Under the pieces are notes generated by a model that was given only the letters and a program-made list of their open reading frames with translations, was not told the origin of the DNA and did no database searches. Source: Burkholderiales bacterium (GTDB lineage: Bacteria; Pseudomonadota; Gammaproteobacteria; Burkholderiales; Nitrosomonadaceae). From it: 8,904 bases of DNA. The translations under genes and the position numbers were made by a program. The stretch lies in NCBI GenBank assembly GCA_024235735.1, contig JACKLU010000028.1, forward strand, positions 1-8,904, written 5' to 3'. Every line of letters begins with the position of its first letter. Positions within the stretch are counted from its first letter, which is position 1. Of the stretch, positions 1 to 6,730 are shown piece after piece.

Positions 1-58
1 GGATAGTTTTTCAACATCCTGATCATTACAGAATGCACATCCAGTAGGAGTTTTTTAT

Positions 59-2161
59 ATGTCCCGGCCTGTATCGCTGCTTTTTGGTGTTCACGCGCAC
101 CAGCCCATCGGCAACTTTCCCGAAGTGCTGGCAGACGCCCATATGCGTTGTTACAAACCTTTCCTGGAAGTGCTGTTCCGCTATCCGGAGTTTCACTTTG
201 CCATGCATTTTTCAGGATGGCTGCTCGACTATCTCTTCGCGCATTTTCCACAGGACATGGCGATGCTGACCGAAATGGTTCGCCGCGGTCAGGTTGAACT
301 CTTTGGCGCCGGGGAAACCGAACCTGTGCTCGCGGCTATTCCCGCGCGCGACCGTATCGGACAGATCGAAACCTTTTCCAGAAAACTGACCGCAACATTC
401 GGTCAACGGCCCAGCGGCGCGTGGCTGACCGAACGGGTATGGGACTCAACCGTCGTCCCCGCGTTGACGGCATGCGGCATCCGCTACGTGATTGTGGATG
501 ATTACCATTTTTTGTGCACCGGCAAAATCACCGATCAGCTCAACGGTTTTTTTTCGACCGAAGAAGACGCGTGCAGGCTGGATATTTTCCCGATATCCGA
601 AGCATTACGCTACAAATTGCCTTTTTCACCCGCAAATGAAGCAATCGCGCATATCGAATCACTGGCAGCCGAAAAAGCGAACGATCAGCCGGTTGCCGCG
701 ATTTACTTCGACGATATCGAAAAATTCGGCATATGGCCGGAGACCTATCAATGGGTCTATGAAAAGGGCTGGCTGGAGCAGTTTGTACAAGGGGTACTAT
801 CCTCGCCTGGAATAATCCCGCAACATTACCGCGACTATCACGCCGCCGGAAAAACGAAAGGCATCGTTTATCTGCCCACTACGTCATACATCGAAATGAA
901 TGAGTGGACGCTGCCGGCGGAATCGGCACGGGTATACGCCGATCTGGTGAAGCAGTCCAAGGCATCCGGCGGATTTGAGCGCAACAAAGCTTTTTTACGC
1001 GGCGGCATCTGGAAAAACTTTCTGACGCGCTACCCGGAATCCAACTGGATGCACAAACGCATGCTCGGCCTGTCCGCCCGCCTTGCCGCGCTGCCGCAAA
1101 ACCCGCATACCGGCGAAATGCAGCAGAAACTGTATGCCGCCCAGGCGAATGACGCCTACTGGCACGGCCTGTTCGGCGGCCTGTACCTGCCGCATCTGCG
1201 CCGCGCCATTTACAATCATCTGATTGATCTGGAAGCGATGCTGGATCATTGCGCCGCGCGCGAAAGCCGTGTAACTCAGGATATCGACTTTGACGGCATC
1301 GACGAAACCTGCCTGCAAAACGGCAACCTGCAAATCATTGTCCGACACGACCCATCCGCCAGCATCGTCGAATTCGACGCCTATGCGCTAAAGCACAATT
1401 TTGGCGATACCCTGCGCCGCCATCAGGAAGATTATTTTGATAAAGTGCAATTGTGCGGCCAACATCCAGCGGATGATAACGCCGATTCCCATCACCAGGA
1501 AAATCCGGACAACCCGGGCAATGCGCACAACACCGCCGAAACCGGTGGCGGCATCGCCTCGGCGCATGACCGCATCGTCAGCAGACACCGGATTTATGCC
1601 GTCGACCTGGAAACCGATGACAACGCCCGTACGCTGTTCATCGACCGGATCAATAACGCACAAATTACATTTCACGCTGCTGATGCGAATGATAAGAATG
1701 ACGCAGGCGGCATCCGCTTTCAGGCCCGGCATGAATCGCTGCTGATCAATAAACACCTGCAACTCGTGGACAACCGGTTGCAGGTCACTTACCGTTTCTC
1801 TGGCGAATCAAAAGACAGCTTCAGCACCGAAATCAATCTCGCCATGCCCAGTTGCGATGGACCGGGTGGACGCTTCATTGTTCAAGGCGAACCGGTCAGC
1901 GGTTTCGGCCAGCCTCTCGCGCTGGCGGACTTGACTGAAATCACGCTCGACGACGACACGTTGCAAGGCAGCATGCTGCTCAGGGCATCCCGGCCTGTTC
2001 AGTTTTCCGCGCAACCGCTTTTTACCGTATCGCAATCCGAACAGGGTTTTGAAAAAATCATGCAGGCGGTTACGCTGTTACTGACGTGGCCGATTGAAAC
2101 CGAAGCAGTCATCCTCTCGTTGACTGTTCACCGTCAATCAATCGATGAAAGACAATGTTGA
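59..2161 (+). CDS. GH57 alpha-amylase / 4-alpha-glucanotransferase-type enzyme
   Basis: A 700-residue cytoplasmic enzyme (no signal peptide) of glycoside hydrolase family 57, expected to hydrolyse or transfer alpha-1,4-glucan chains in glycogen metabolism. Visible family motifs: HAHQP (residues 12-16), GAGETEPVL (83-91), WLTERVW (122-128) with E125 at the position of the catalytic nucleophile, FDDIEKFGIW (217-226) with the acid/base aspartate, and YLPTTSYIEMNEW (271-283). The central helical domain (about 310-400) and C-terminal beta domain (about 405-695) match the layout of the Thermococcus 4-alpha-glucanotransferase, which is about 660 residues. The extra length lies mainly in a polar Asn/Asp/His-rich insert at about 466-500. 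The usual DDGEKFG is DDIEKFG here. The start is supported by AGGAG at 46-50, 8 bases ahead of the ATG. It is the first gene of a run with pgi and glgA. Sequence alone cannot decide between amylase and transferase activity. Confidence 0.9.
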   Translation: MSRPVSLLFGVHAHQPIGNFPEVLADAHMRCYKPFLEVLFRYPEFHFAMHFSGWLLDYLFAHFPQDMAMLTEMVRRGQVELFGAGETEPVLAAIPARDRIGQIETFSRKLTATFGQRPSGAWLTERVWDSTVVPALTACGIRYVIVDDYHFLCTGKITDQLNGFFSTEEDACRLDIFPISEALRYKLPFSPANEAIAHIESLAAEKANDQPVAAIYFDDIEKFGIWPETYQWVYEKGWLEQFVQGVLSSPGIIPQHYRDYHAAGKTKGIVYLPTTSYIEMNEWTLPAESARVYADLVKQSKASGGFERNKAFLRGGIWKNFLTRYPESNWMHKRMLGLSARLAALPQNPHTGEMQQKLYAAQANDAYWHGLFGGLYLPHLRRAIYNHLIDLEAMLDHCAARESRVTQDIDFDGIDETCLQNGNLQIIVRHDPSASIVEFDAYALKHNFGDTLRRHQEDYFDKVQLCGQHPADDNADSHHQENPDNPGNAHNTAETGGGIASAHDRIVSRHRIYAVDLETDDNARTLFIDRINNAQITFHAADANDKNDAGGIRFQARHESLLINKHLQLVDNRLQVTYRFSGESKDSFSTEINLAMPSCDGPGGRFIVQGEPVSGFGQPLALADLTEITLDDDTLQGSMLLRASRPVQFSAQPLFTVSQSEQGFEKIMQAVTLLLTWPIETEAVILSLTVHRQSIDERQC

Positions 2162-2186
2162 TTCATCCCGACCTCCAGACAAAACC

Positions 2187-3821
2187 ATGACACCGTTAAC
2201 GCAATCACCCGCCTGGCAGGCGCTACAAGCACATCGATCCACACTATCAAAACAGCCGGTGTATGATTTATTCAGGCAGGACGCACAGCGCTTTGAACAA
2301 TTTTCACTGCACTTCGATGACTTGCTGGTCGATTTTTCCAAACAACCCGTGACCCGCGAAACCCTTGCATTGTTGCTCACACTGGCCCGGCAACAGGATA
2401 TGGAGAACTGGATCACCCGGCTGTTCCACGGCGCGCGCGTAAACAACACGGAAGACCGGGCCGCATTGCACATCGCTTTGCGCAGCAAGGAACCGGTCAT
2501 GCTGGAAGGTGAAAATGTAACGCTGAAAGTCAACGCCGTGCTCGACCAAATGGCGGCATTCACCGACAAAATCCGCAGCGGCGATCATAAAGGCTATGAC
2601 GGCCAGCCCATCACCGACATCGTCAATATCGGCATCGGCGGCTCCGATCTCGGCCCCTGCATGGTGACCGAAGCGCTTAAGCCCTACCAGTCTTCCGGCA
2701 TCAGACCGCATTTTGTTTCAAACGTCGACGGGACTCAACTGTATGAAACGCTGCAACCCCTGAATCCGGCCACAACGCTGTTCGTTATCGCGTCCAAAAC
2801 GTTCACGACACAGGAAACCCTGACCAACGCGCATTCCGCGCGGAACTGGTTTCTCGCGCAAGGTGCGCAAGAACAGGATATCGCGCGCCACTTTGTCGCG
2901 GTTTCCACCAACCGCGCGGCTGTTGCGCATTTCGGCATCGATCCCGGCAACATGTTTGAATTCTGGGACTGGGTAGGCGGGCGTTATTCGCTCTGGTCGG
3001 CTATTGGGCTACCTATCGCGCTGGCAATCGGCATGGATCATTTTCGCGCATTGCTGGCCGGGGCCAATGCCATGGATCAGCATTTTCTCAACACACCGCT
3101 GGAAAAAAACATACCGGTCATGCTCGGTCTGATCGCCGTCTGGCAAATCAACTTTCTCGGCGTCACATCGCATGCCGTCCTGCCGTACGACCAATACCTG
3201 CACCGTTTTCCGGCCTATCTGCAACAGCTCGAAATGGAGAGCAACGGCAAGCGGATCGACCGCAACGGCAACGCAGTCGACTATGCAACCGGAACCGCCG
3301 TCTGGGGAGAACCCGGAACCAATGGCCAGCATGCGTTCTACCAATTGCTGCACCAGGGCACCGCATCGATTTCCGCCGATTTCCTCGCACCCTGCCAAAG
3401 CCAGCATCCGATCGGCAATCACCACCCGCTGCTGCTCGCCAACTGTTTCGCCCAGACACAGGCGCTGATGTGCGGAAAAAATGAACAGGAAGTCAGACAT
3501 GAACTCGAATCCAGCAGCGTATCCGCCGCGCTGCGTGAAAAACTGATTCCGCATAAAATCCATCCCGGAAACCACCCTGTCACCACAATGCTGTTCAGGA
3601 AACTCGACCCCGCAACGCTGGGCATGCTCATCGCACTTTATGAACACAAAGTCTTTGTACAAAGCGTTATCTGGAATATCAACCCGTTTGATCAATGGGG
3701 TGTTGAGCTCGGCAAGCAATTGGCCGGTAAAATACTGCCGGAACTGGAACATGATCAATTCACCGCAGCGTATGACGGTTCAACGAATGGCTTGATCAAT
3801 TTTTACAAGCGATATCGTTAG
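2187..3821 (+). CDS. pgi: Glucose-6-phosphate isomerase
   Basis: Interconverts glucose-6-phosphate and fructose-6-phosphate in the cytoplasm. From this start it is 544 residues, close to the 549 of E. coli Pgi, and it aligns along its whole length from AWQALQ (residues 9-14) to STNGLINFYK near the end. Phosphate- and sugar-binding loops are visible as IGIGGSDLG (148-156) and SKTFTTQET (203-211). Family signatures are DWVGGRYSLWSAIG (261-274) and FDQWGVELGK (501-510). Expected catalytic residues are present: Glu351 in MESNGK, His382 in GQHAFYQ and Lys510. An in-frame ATG at 2145 would add 14 residues without family similarity and overlap the GH57 gene by 17 bases. Neither start has a clear Shine-Dalgarno sequence, so translation is probably coupled to the upstream gene. 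The stop lies 2 bases before glgA, which points to a role in feeding or draining a glucan store. Confidence 0.96.
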   Translation: MTPLTQSPAWQALQAHRSTLSKQPVYDLFRQDAQRFEQFSLHFDDLLVDFSKQPVTRETLALLLTLARQQDMENWITRLFHGARVNNTEDRAALHIALRSKEPVMLEGENVTLKVNAVLDQMAAFTDKIRSGDHKGYDGQPITDIVNIGIGGSDLGPCMVTEALKPYQSSGIRPHFVSNVDGTQLYETLQPLNPATTLFVIASKTFTTQETLTNAHSARNWFLAQGAQEQDIARHFVAVSTNRAAVAHFGIDPGNMFEFWDWVGGRYSLWSAIGLPIALAIGMDHFRALLAGANAMDQHFLNTPLEKNIPVMLGLIAVWQINFLGVTSHAVLPYDQYLHRFPAYLQQLEMESNGKRIDRNGNAVDYATGTAVWGEPGTNGQHAFYQLLHQGTASISADFLAPCQSQHPIGNHHPLLLANCFAQTQALMCGKNEQEVRHELESSSVSAALREKLIPHKIHPGNHPVTTMLFRKLDPATLGMLIALYEHKVFVQSVIWNINPFDQWGVELGKQLAGKILPELEHDQFTAAYDGSTNGLINFYKRYR

Positions 3822-3823
3822 GC

Positions 3824-5362
3824 ATGGCAAACATGGCACCCATCCCCATCCCTGCGCCTTCGAAAAAAGAACCGCGCGTGCTGTTTATCACCCCCGAAGT
3901 TTATCCGCTGTGCAAAACCGGTGGACTCGGCGATGTCAGCGCGGCGCTTCCCGCCGCATTACGCGCCCTGGGTCTGGATGTCAGACTGCTGATCCCGGGT
4001 TATCCGCAGGTGCTGGCCGGTCTGAAACCAAAACGCAAAGTGGCCGAATTCGAAAATCTTGAACACTTTCCGCCCTGCGTACTGCGCGCGGCCAAACTGC
4101 CGGTCAATGACGCCGACAGCATTCCGGTATTCATCATCGACTGCCCGGAACTGTACTCAAGAGAAGGCGGCCCCTACCAGGACACGGCGGGACGCGACTG
4201 GCCGGATAATGTTCTGCGGTTCGGGCTGCTCGGCAAAATCGGCGCTATCCTGGGCAGCGACGCCAGCCCGCTGAAATGGCAACCGCATATCGTGCATTGC
4301 AACGACTGGCAAAGCGGTCTGACGCCGGCCTATCTGCATTTTCATCCGCACCAGCCGCCGCAGCGCAAGGCAGCATCAGTGATGACGATTCACAACCTTG
4401 CCTTTCAGGGCAATTTTCCGCCGGAAACCGTCGCCCGCCTGGGATTACCCGCCCGCAGTTTCAACATGCACGGCGCTGAATTTCACGGTCAGCTATCTTT
4501 CTTGAAAGCAGGGCTGTATTACGCCGACCATATCACCACGGTCAGCCCCAATTACGCCCGGGAAATTCAGTCCGAACCGCTGGGCTTCGGCTTGCAGGGA
4601 CTGCTGTCGGCGCGGCGCGGTCAAATGACCGGCATCATCAACGGCATCGACGAGAGCGTCTGGAATCCCGCCACCGATCCCTATATCGCCAGCCATTACG
4701 CCCGCACCGATCTGTCAGCTAAAATAGCCAACAAGCGGGCATTGCAAAAAACCATGGCGCTAACACAAGACGACACCGCGCCGTTATTCGCCGCGATCAG
4801 CCGCATCACTCACCAGAAAGGGTTTGATGTGTTACAACAGATTGCGCCGCAACTCGTCGAAATACCCGCGCAACTGGCGATACTGGGCAGCGGCAATGCG
4901 GAAATGGAGAAGCATCTGACCGCGCTTGCCCGAGCCTACCCCGGCAGGATCGCCGTCCACATCGGCTATACCGAAGCCTTGTCACACCTGATCGAAGCCG
5001 GCGCCGACTGCTTCCTAATGCCCTCGCGCTTTGAACCTTGCGGCCTGAATCAGATGTACAGCCAGCGCTACGGCACACCACCGCTGGTGCACGCCACCGG
5101 CGGACTTGTCGACACCGTCGTGGATTGCACGCCAGCCACACTGAAAAACGGCAGCGCAACCGGATTTGTCTTTCACCCGATGACCGCGGAACAATTGCTC
5201 GCCACCATCCGGCGCGCCGCAAAACTGTTTGAGGACACCGCAACATGGCGCATGCTGCAACAAAACGGCATGACCAAAGACTTCAGCTGGCGCAACAGCG
5301 CGGCAGCCTACCGGCGGATTTATCGGATGCTTGCTGGAAAAACCGATTATCGTACCGCGTAA
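3824..5362 (+). CDS. glgA: Glycogen synthase (ADP-glucose type, GT5)
   Basis: Transfers glucose from ADP-glucose to the non-reducing end of alpha-1,4-glucan. The 512-residue protein has the GT-B fold landmarks of bacterial GlgA: FITPEVYPLCKTGGLGDV (21-38) with the Lys of the nucleotide-sugar loop, HCNDWQ (158-163), TIHNLAFQG (188-196), NGIDESVWNP (273-282), SRITHQKG (326-333) with the basic pair that binds the donor phosphate, and SRFEPCGLNQMYSQRYG (401-417) with Glu404 at the conserved catalytic-region position, followed by TGGLVDTV. It is slightly longer than E. coli GlgA (477), mostly through a Pro-rich N-terminal leader of about 15 residues. ATG 3824 follows the pgi stop by 2 bases. A second ATG at 3833 is equally possible because an AGG at 3820-3822 is better spaced for it. 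No strong terminator was seen after the stop; only a repeat hairpin lies about 80 bases on. Confidence 0.96.
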   Translation: MANMAPIPIPAPSKKEPRVLFITPEVYPLCKTGGLGDVSAALPAALRALGLDVRLLIPGYPQVLAGLKPKRKVAEFENLEHFPPCVLRAAKLPVNDADSIPVFIIDCPELYSREGGPYQDTAGRDWPDNVLRFGLLGKIGAILGSDASPLKWQPHIVHCNDWQSGLTPAYLHFHPHQPPQRKAASVMTIHNLAFQGNFPPETVARLGLPARSFNMHGAEFHGQLSFLKAGLYYADHITTVSPNYAREIQSEPLGFGLQGLLSARRGQMTGIINGIDESVWNPATDPYIASHYARTDLSAKIANKRALQKTMALTQDDTAPLFAAISRITHQKGFDVLQQIAPQLVEIPAQLAILGSGNAEMEKHLTALARAYPGRIAVHIGYTEALSHLIEAGADCFLMPSRFEPCGLNQMYSQRYGTPPLVHATGGLVDTVVDCTPATLKNGSATGFVFHPMTAEQLLATIRRAAKLFEDTATWRMLQQNGMTKDFSWRNSAAAYRRIYRMLAGKTDYRTA

Positions 5363-5445
5363 TAACCGTACAAAGGTCTCCGATTGACCGCGGCGCCAGC
5401 CACCCATCCTGTGCATTTCAGCGCAAAATTGACACGAATACCCGA
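5363..5445. other. Convergent intergenic gap after glgA
   Basis: A short stretch between the glgA stop and the minus-strand antitoxin stop. It holds no ORF and no strong hairpin followed by a T-run. Its right end carries the beginning of repeat copy A. The absence of room for a gene matters because a toxin partner would be expected here, downstream of the antitoxin. Confidence 0.5.
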
Positions 5446-5463
5446 TTACGCAAGGCTAATCGG
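5430..5463. repeat. REP-like repeat, copy A (hairpin module only)
   Basis: Shares with copy B the run from TTGRCACGAAT through the hairpin: arms CCGATTA (5442-5448) and TAATCGG (5457-5463) around the loop CGCAAGGC. The 48-base upstream module found in copies B and C is missing, and the GCCTACGCGG tail is degenerate. The minus-strand antitoxin gene ends inside this repeat, using its bases as the last codons and the stop. Seen directly by comparing the three copies. A link to REP/RAYT-type elements is inference from the stem-loop shape and dispersed extragenic placement. Confidence 0.7.
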
Positions 5464-5745
5464 ATCTACACAGACTCGTGGCATGCCGGTGCTTTTTGTT
5501 TCTTTCTCAGTTCCCCAGGTTTTTAACCAATTACGTACTTCCTGACCGGTAAGATGTCTCCCGGTTTCCTGATAAGCCGTCCAGGATTCCAAAGCTTCCT
5601 GTTTAAAGCTTTCTCTTGCTTCCTCGCGTTCAATATACTCACGTATCGCTTCGCGCATAATCCAGTGTGCGGAACGATGACGCCGATTCGCCAGATGCTG
5701 AATTCGATTTTTCAGGTCTTCGTCGAGTTTGATTGATGTCGCCAT
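5446..5745 (-). CDS. Orphan ribbon-helix-helix (CopG/RelB-like) antitoxin, repeat-derived C-terminus
   Basis: A 99-residue protein. Residues 1-45 (ATSIKLDEDLKNRIQHLA, then HRSAHWIMREAIREYIEREE) are a typical MetJ/Arc ribbon-helix-helix DNA-binding dimer domain, as in antitoxins that repress their own operon. The following Glu/Lys-rich region to about residue 85 is the usual toxin-binding tail. In relatives as I remember them the protein ends soon after a motif like WG(T/S)E.ET, and a ParE/RelE-type toxin gene follows. Here the last dozen residues (PRVCVDPISLA) are read from the dispersed repeat and its flank, and glgA converges from the other side with no toxin gene between. I infer a solitary antitoxin left after toxin loss. 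ATG 5745 has no visible Shine-Dalgarno sequence. It is not co-directionally coupled to parDE, whose parE stop lies about 220 bases upstream. Confidence 0.82.
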   Translation of the reverse strand: MATSIKLDEDLKNRIQHLANRRHRSAHWIMREAIREYIEREEARESFKQEALESWTAYQETGRHLTGQEVRNWLKTWGTEKETKSTGMPRVCVDPISLA

Positions 5746-5771
5746 AGCATCGTTAATAAAAAATATTAAAA

Positions 5772-5807
5772 GGTATTACCATTGGATAACTATAGCATCA
5801 TTATGAT
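5772..5807 (-). promoter_or_regulatory. Possible promoter/operator of the orphan antitoxin
   Basis: Two odd-centred palindromes lie upstream of the antitoxin start: GGTA-T-TACC (5772-5780) and ATCAT-T-ATGAT (5797-5807). Between them, read on the minus strand, is TATAGT (5794-5789), a good -10 hexamer; no good -35 was found. The octamer ATAGCATC occurs at 5792-5799 and again across the start codon at 5744-5751. Autoregulating RHH proteins bind short paired half-sites, so these are candidates, but in AT-rich DNA any one could be chance. Confidence 0.3.
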
Positions 5808-5849
5808 CTGGCTACTTTGAAAACCTTTCAAAAAAACAGGGCGTGTAGA

Positions 5850-5948
5850 CCGGGCTAGCGAAGCGTAACCTGGCATCCGGGTTATGTAGCATGGAAGTCC
5901 GATTGGCACGAATGCCCGATTACGCAAGGCTAATCAGGCCTACGCGGG
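5850..5948. repeat. REP-like repeat, copy B (two-module)
   Basis: First module 5850-5897 is collinear with copy C (6633-6680), with 38 of 48 bases identical by hand count and no gaps, ending in GTAGCATGGAAG. The second module is the hairpin at 5914-5939, arms GCCCGATTA and TAATCAGGC with one mismatch, followed by CTACGCGGG. Copy B has about 17 extra bases between the modules, including GGCACGAAT, also found in copy A. It begins 27 bases beyond the parE stop in the direction of parE transcription, so it would form a structured 3' end on that mRNA. Confidence 0.8.
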
Positions 5949-5965
5949 CTACCGTGCTATACGGT

Positions 5966-6268
5966 TTAATCAGGATCAAAGTAATTGAATATATCCATAG
6001 CCTTATGCGGTATGCCAATAATATGGATACAATCCTCGCCAATCGTATAGAAAATTAAATGCGATCCTTGCAAATAGCAGTAATAACCTACTTCGATACC
6101 CGTTCTGTGCTTGCCTATTTTGGGATTTTCAGCCAGCCATCCGAATCGATTGTCAAGATCACGTAAATAACTGTCGCGTTTATTTTTTCCCCATTTTTGC
6201 AGTGTATACCGCCCGATCTTTTTGAGATCTTCCAGCGCACGCGGCGTAATTTTGACAGTAGCGATCAT
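5966..6268 (-). CDS. parE: ParE-family toxin of a type II toxin-antitoxin pair
   Basis: A 100-residue protein of the RelE/ParE fold. The N-terminus carries the family pattern ITPRALEDLKKIGRYT (residues 7-22), the middle has ENPKIGKHRTGIE (52-64), and the end has beta strands reading YYCYLQGSHLIFYTI and CIHIIGIPHKAMDIFNYF. The IIxIxHxxMD ending is typical of ParE proteins, which usually inhibit DNA gyrase, rather than of RelE ribonucleases. The target here is inferred. Its ATG overlaps the parD stop by 4 bases (ATGA, 6265-6268), so the two are translationally coupled with antitoxin first, as is normal. No truncation is visible. Confidence 0.9.
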   Translation of the reverse strand: MIATVKITPRALEDLKKIGRYTLQKWGKNKRDSYLRDLDNRFGWLAENPKIGKHRTGIEVGYYCYLQGSHLIFYTIGEDCIHIIGIPHKAMDIFNYFDPD

Positions 6269-6513
6269 TCCTCGGCATCCAGTTCCTCAATCAACTTATC
6301 GATAGCATAATGGTTAACAAACTCGCCACGCTGCGCCTGTTCCGCGCCTTCTTTCAAATAGGCGCGAAGGGCTTCAAGTTTGGTTTTGCGCTCTTCCATG
6401 CCGCGTAACGCATCACGGACAACCTCGCTTGCGGAACCATACCGTCCGCTCGCAATCTCGTTTTTGATAAATGTTTCCCAATGCTCACCCAAGCTTAAAC
6501 TTGTCGTCGCCAT
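6265..6513 (-). CDS. parD: ParD-family antitoxin
   Basis: An 82-residue protein. The N-terminal half (TTSLSLGEHWETFIKNEIASG, then GRYGSASEVVRDALRGMEE, to about residue 42) is the ribbon-helix-helix domain that dimerises and binds the operator. The acidic C-terminal half, ending EELDAEE, is the flexible segment that wraps around ParE. The length matches the family. GGAGG at 6528-6524 lies 10 bases before the ATG. The gene is the first of a parD-parE operon and sits directly below a strong inverted repeat, so autorepression by ParD, alone or with ParE, is likely. Confidence 0.92.
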   Translation of the reverse strand: MATTSLSLGEHWETFIKNEIASGRYGSASEVVRDALRGMEERKTKLEALRAYLKEGAEQAQRGEFVNHYAIDKLIEELDAEE

Positions 6514-6528
6514 TTTTAATCAGCCTCC

Positions 6529-6559
6529 ATATATTCATATCTATGAAATATGAATATAT
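6529..6559 (-). promoter_or_regulatory. parDE operator-like inverted repeat
   Basis: A perfect 12-base inverted repeat, ATATATTCATAT (6529-6540) and ATATGAATATAT (6548-6559), separated by 7 bases. It contains three copies of one half-site: TTCATA at 6534-6539, and TATGAA at 6542-6547 and 6549-6554. It lies immediately upstream of the parD ribosome site. A minus-strand -10-like TATATT (6558-6553) with TTACCA (6582-6577) 18 bases ahead would put the promoter under the operator. Binding by ParD is inferred from position and the known autoregulation of the family. Confidence 0.7.
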
Positions 6560-6632
6560 CAAAAGAATTTAAACGTTGGTAAAAATTCTCGCGTGGTTTT
6601 CAAAAGCAACCCGAAGAAGACAGCAAGATAAG
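6560..6632. other. Intergenic stretch, no gene seen
   Basis: AT-rich spacer between the parDE operator and repeat copy C. Apart from weak hexamers that may serve parD, no ORF, hairpin or repeat was recognised. Confidence 0.4.
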
Positions 6633-6714
6633 CCCGGTCAGCGGAGCGAAAACCGGCATTCAGGTTGTGTAGCATGGAAGCCCGATTACGCAAGGCTAAT
6701 CGGGCCTACGCGGG
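6633..6714. repeat. REP-like repeat, copy C (two-module, best preserved)
   Basis: First module 6633-6680 matches copy B without gaps. The second module is a perfect hairpin: GCCCGATTA (6680-6688), loop CGCAAGGC, TAATCGGGC (6697-6705), followed by CTACGCGGGG. Its near end lies 25 bases beyond the stop of the minus-strand exported-protein gene, nearly the same spacing as copy B from parE. There is no T-run after the stem, so a classic intrinsic terminator is not evident. mRNA 3'-end protection, or simple dispersal as a mobile repeat, are both possible. Confidence 0.8.
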
Positions 6715-6730
6715 GACGCGGGTTTGCAGT

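Noticed and set aside
1..58. Promoter for the GH57 gene
   Set aside because: Only a ribosome site is convincing; no hexamer pair with proper spacing was found in the short upstream stretch, so the promoter may lie outside the window.
1388..1762. Overlapping open frames on both strands over the GH57 insert region
   Set aside because: The GH57 reading frame continues uninterrupted to a family-like C-terminus; the others lack start signals and domains.
3009..3758. Long minus-strand open frame (about 249 codons) inside pgi
   Set aside because: It is antisense to a fully conserved enzyme gene, has Cys/Arg/Gln-rich composition without a recognisable domain, and reflects codon bias in the real frame.
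5441..5463. Repeat A hairpin as an intrinsic terminator for glgA
   Set aside because: The stem is only 7 base pairs and is not followed by a T-run; a terminator role cannot be supported from sequence.
5554..5736. Small plus-strand open frame opposite the orphan antitoxin
   Set aside because: It is antisense to a protein with a clear ribbon-helix-helix domain and has no ribosome site; it is not a credible missing toxin.
5430..6714. Possible CRISPR array from three similar repeats
   Set aside because: Spacing is hundreds of bases, genes lie between copies, repeats differ in length, and no cas gene is present.
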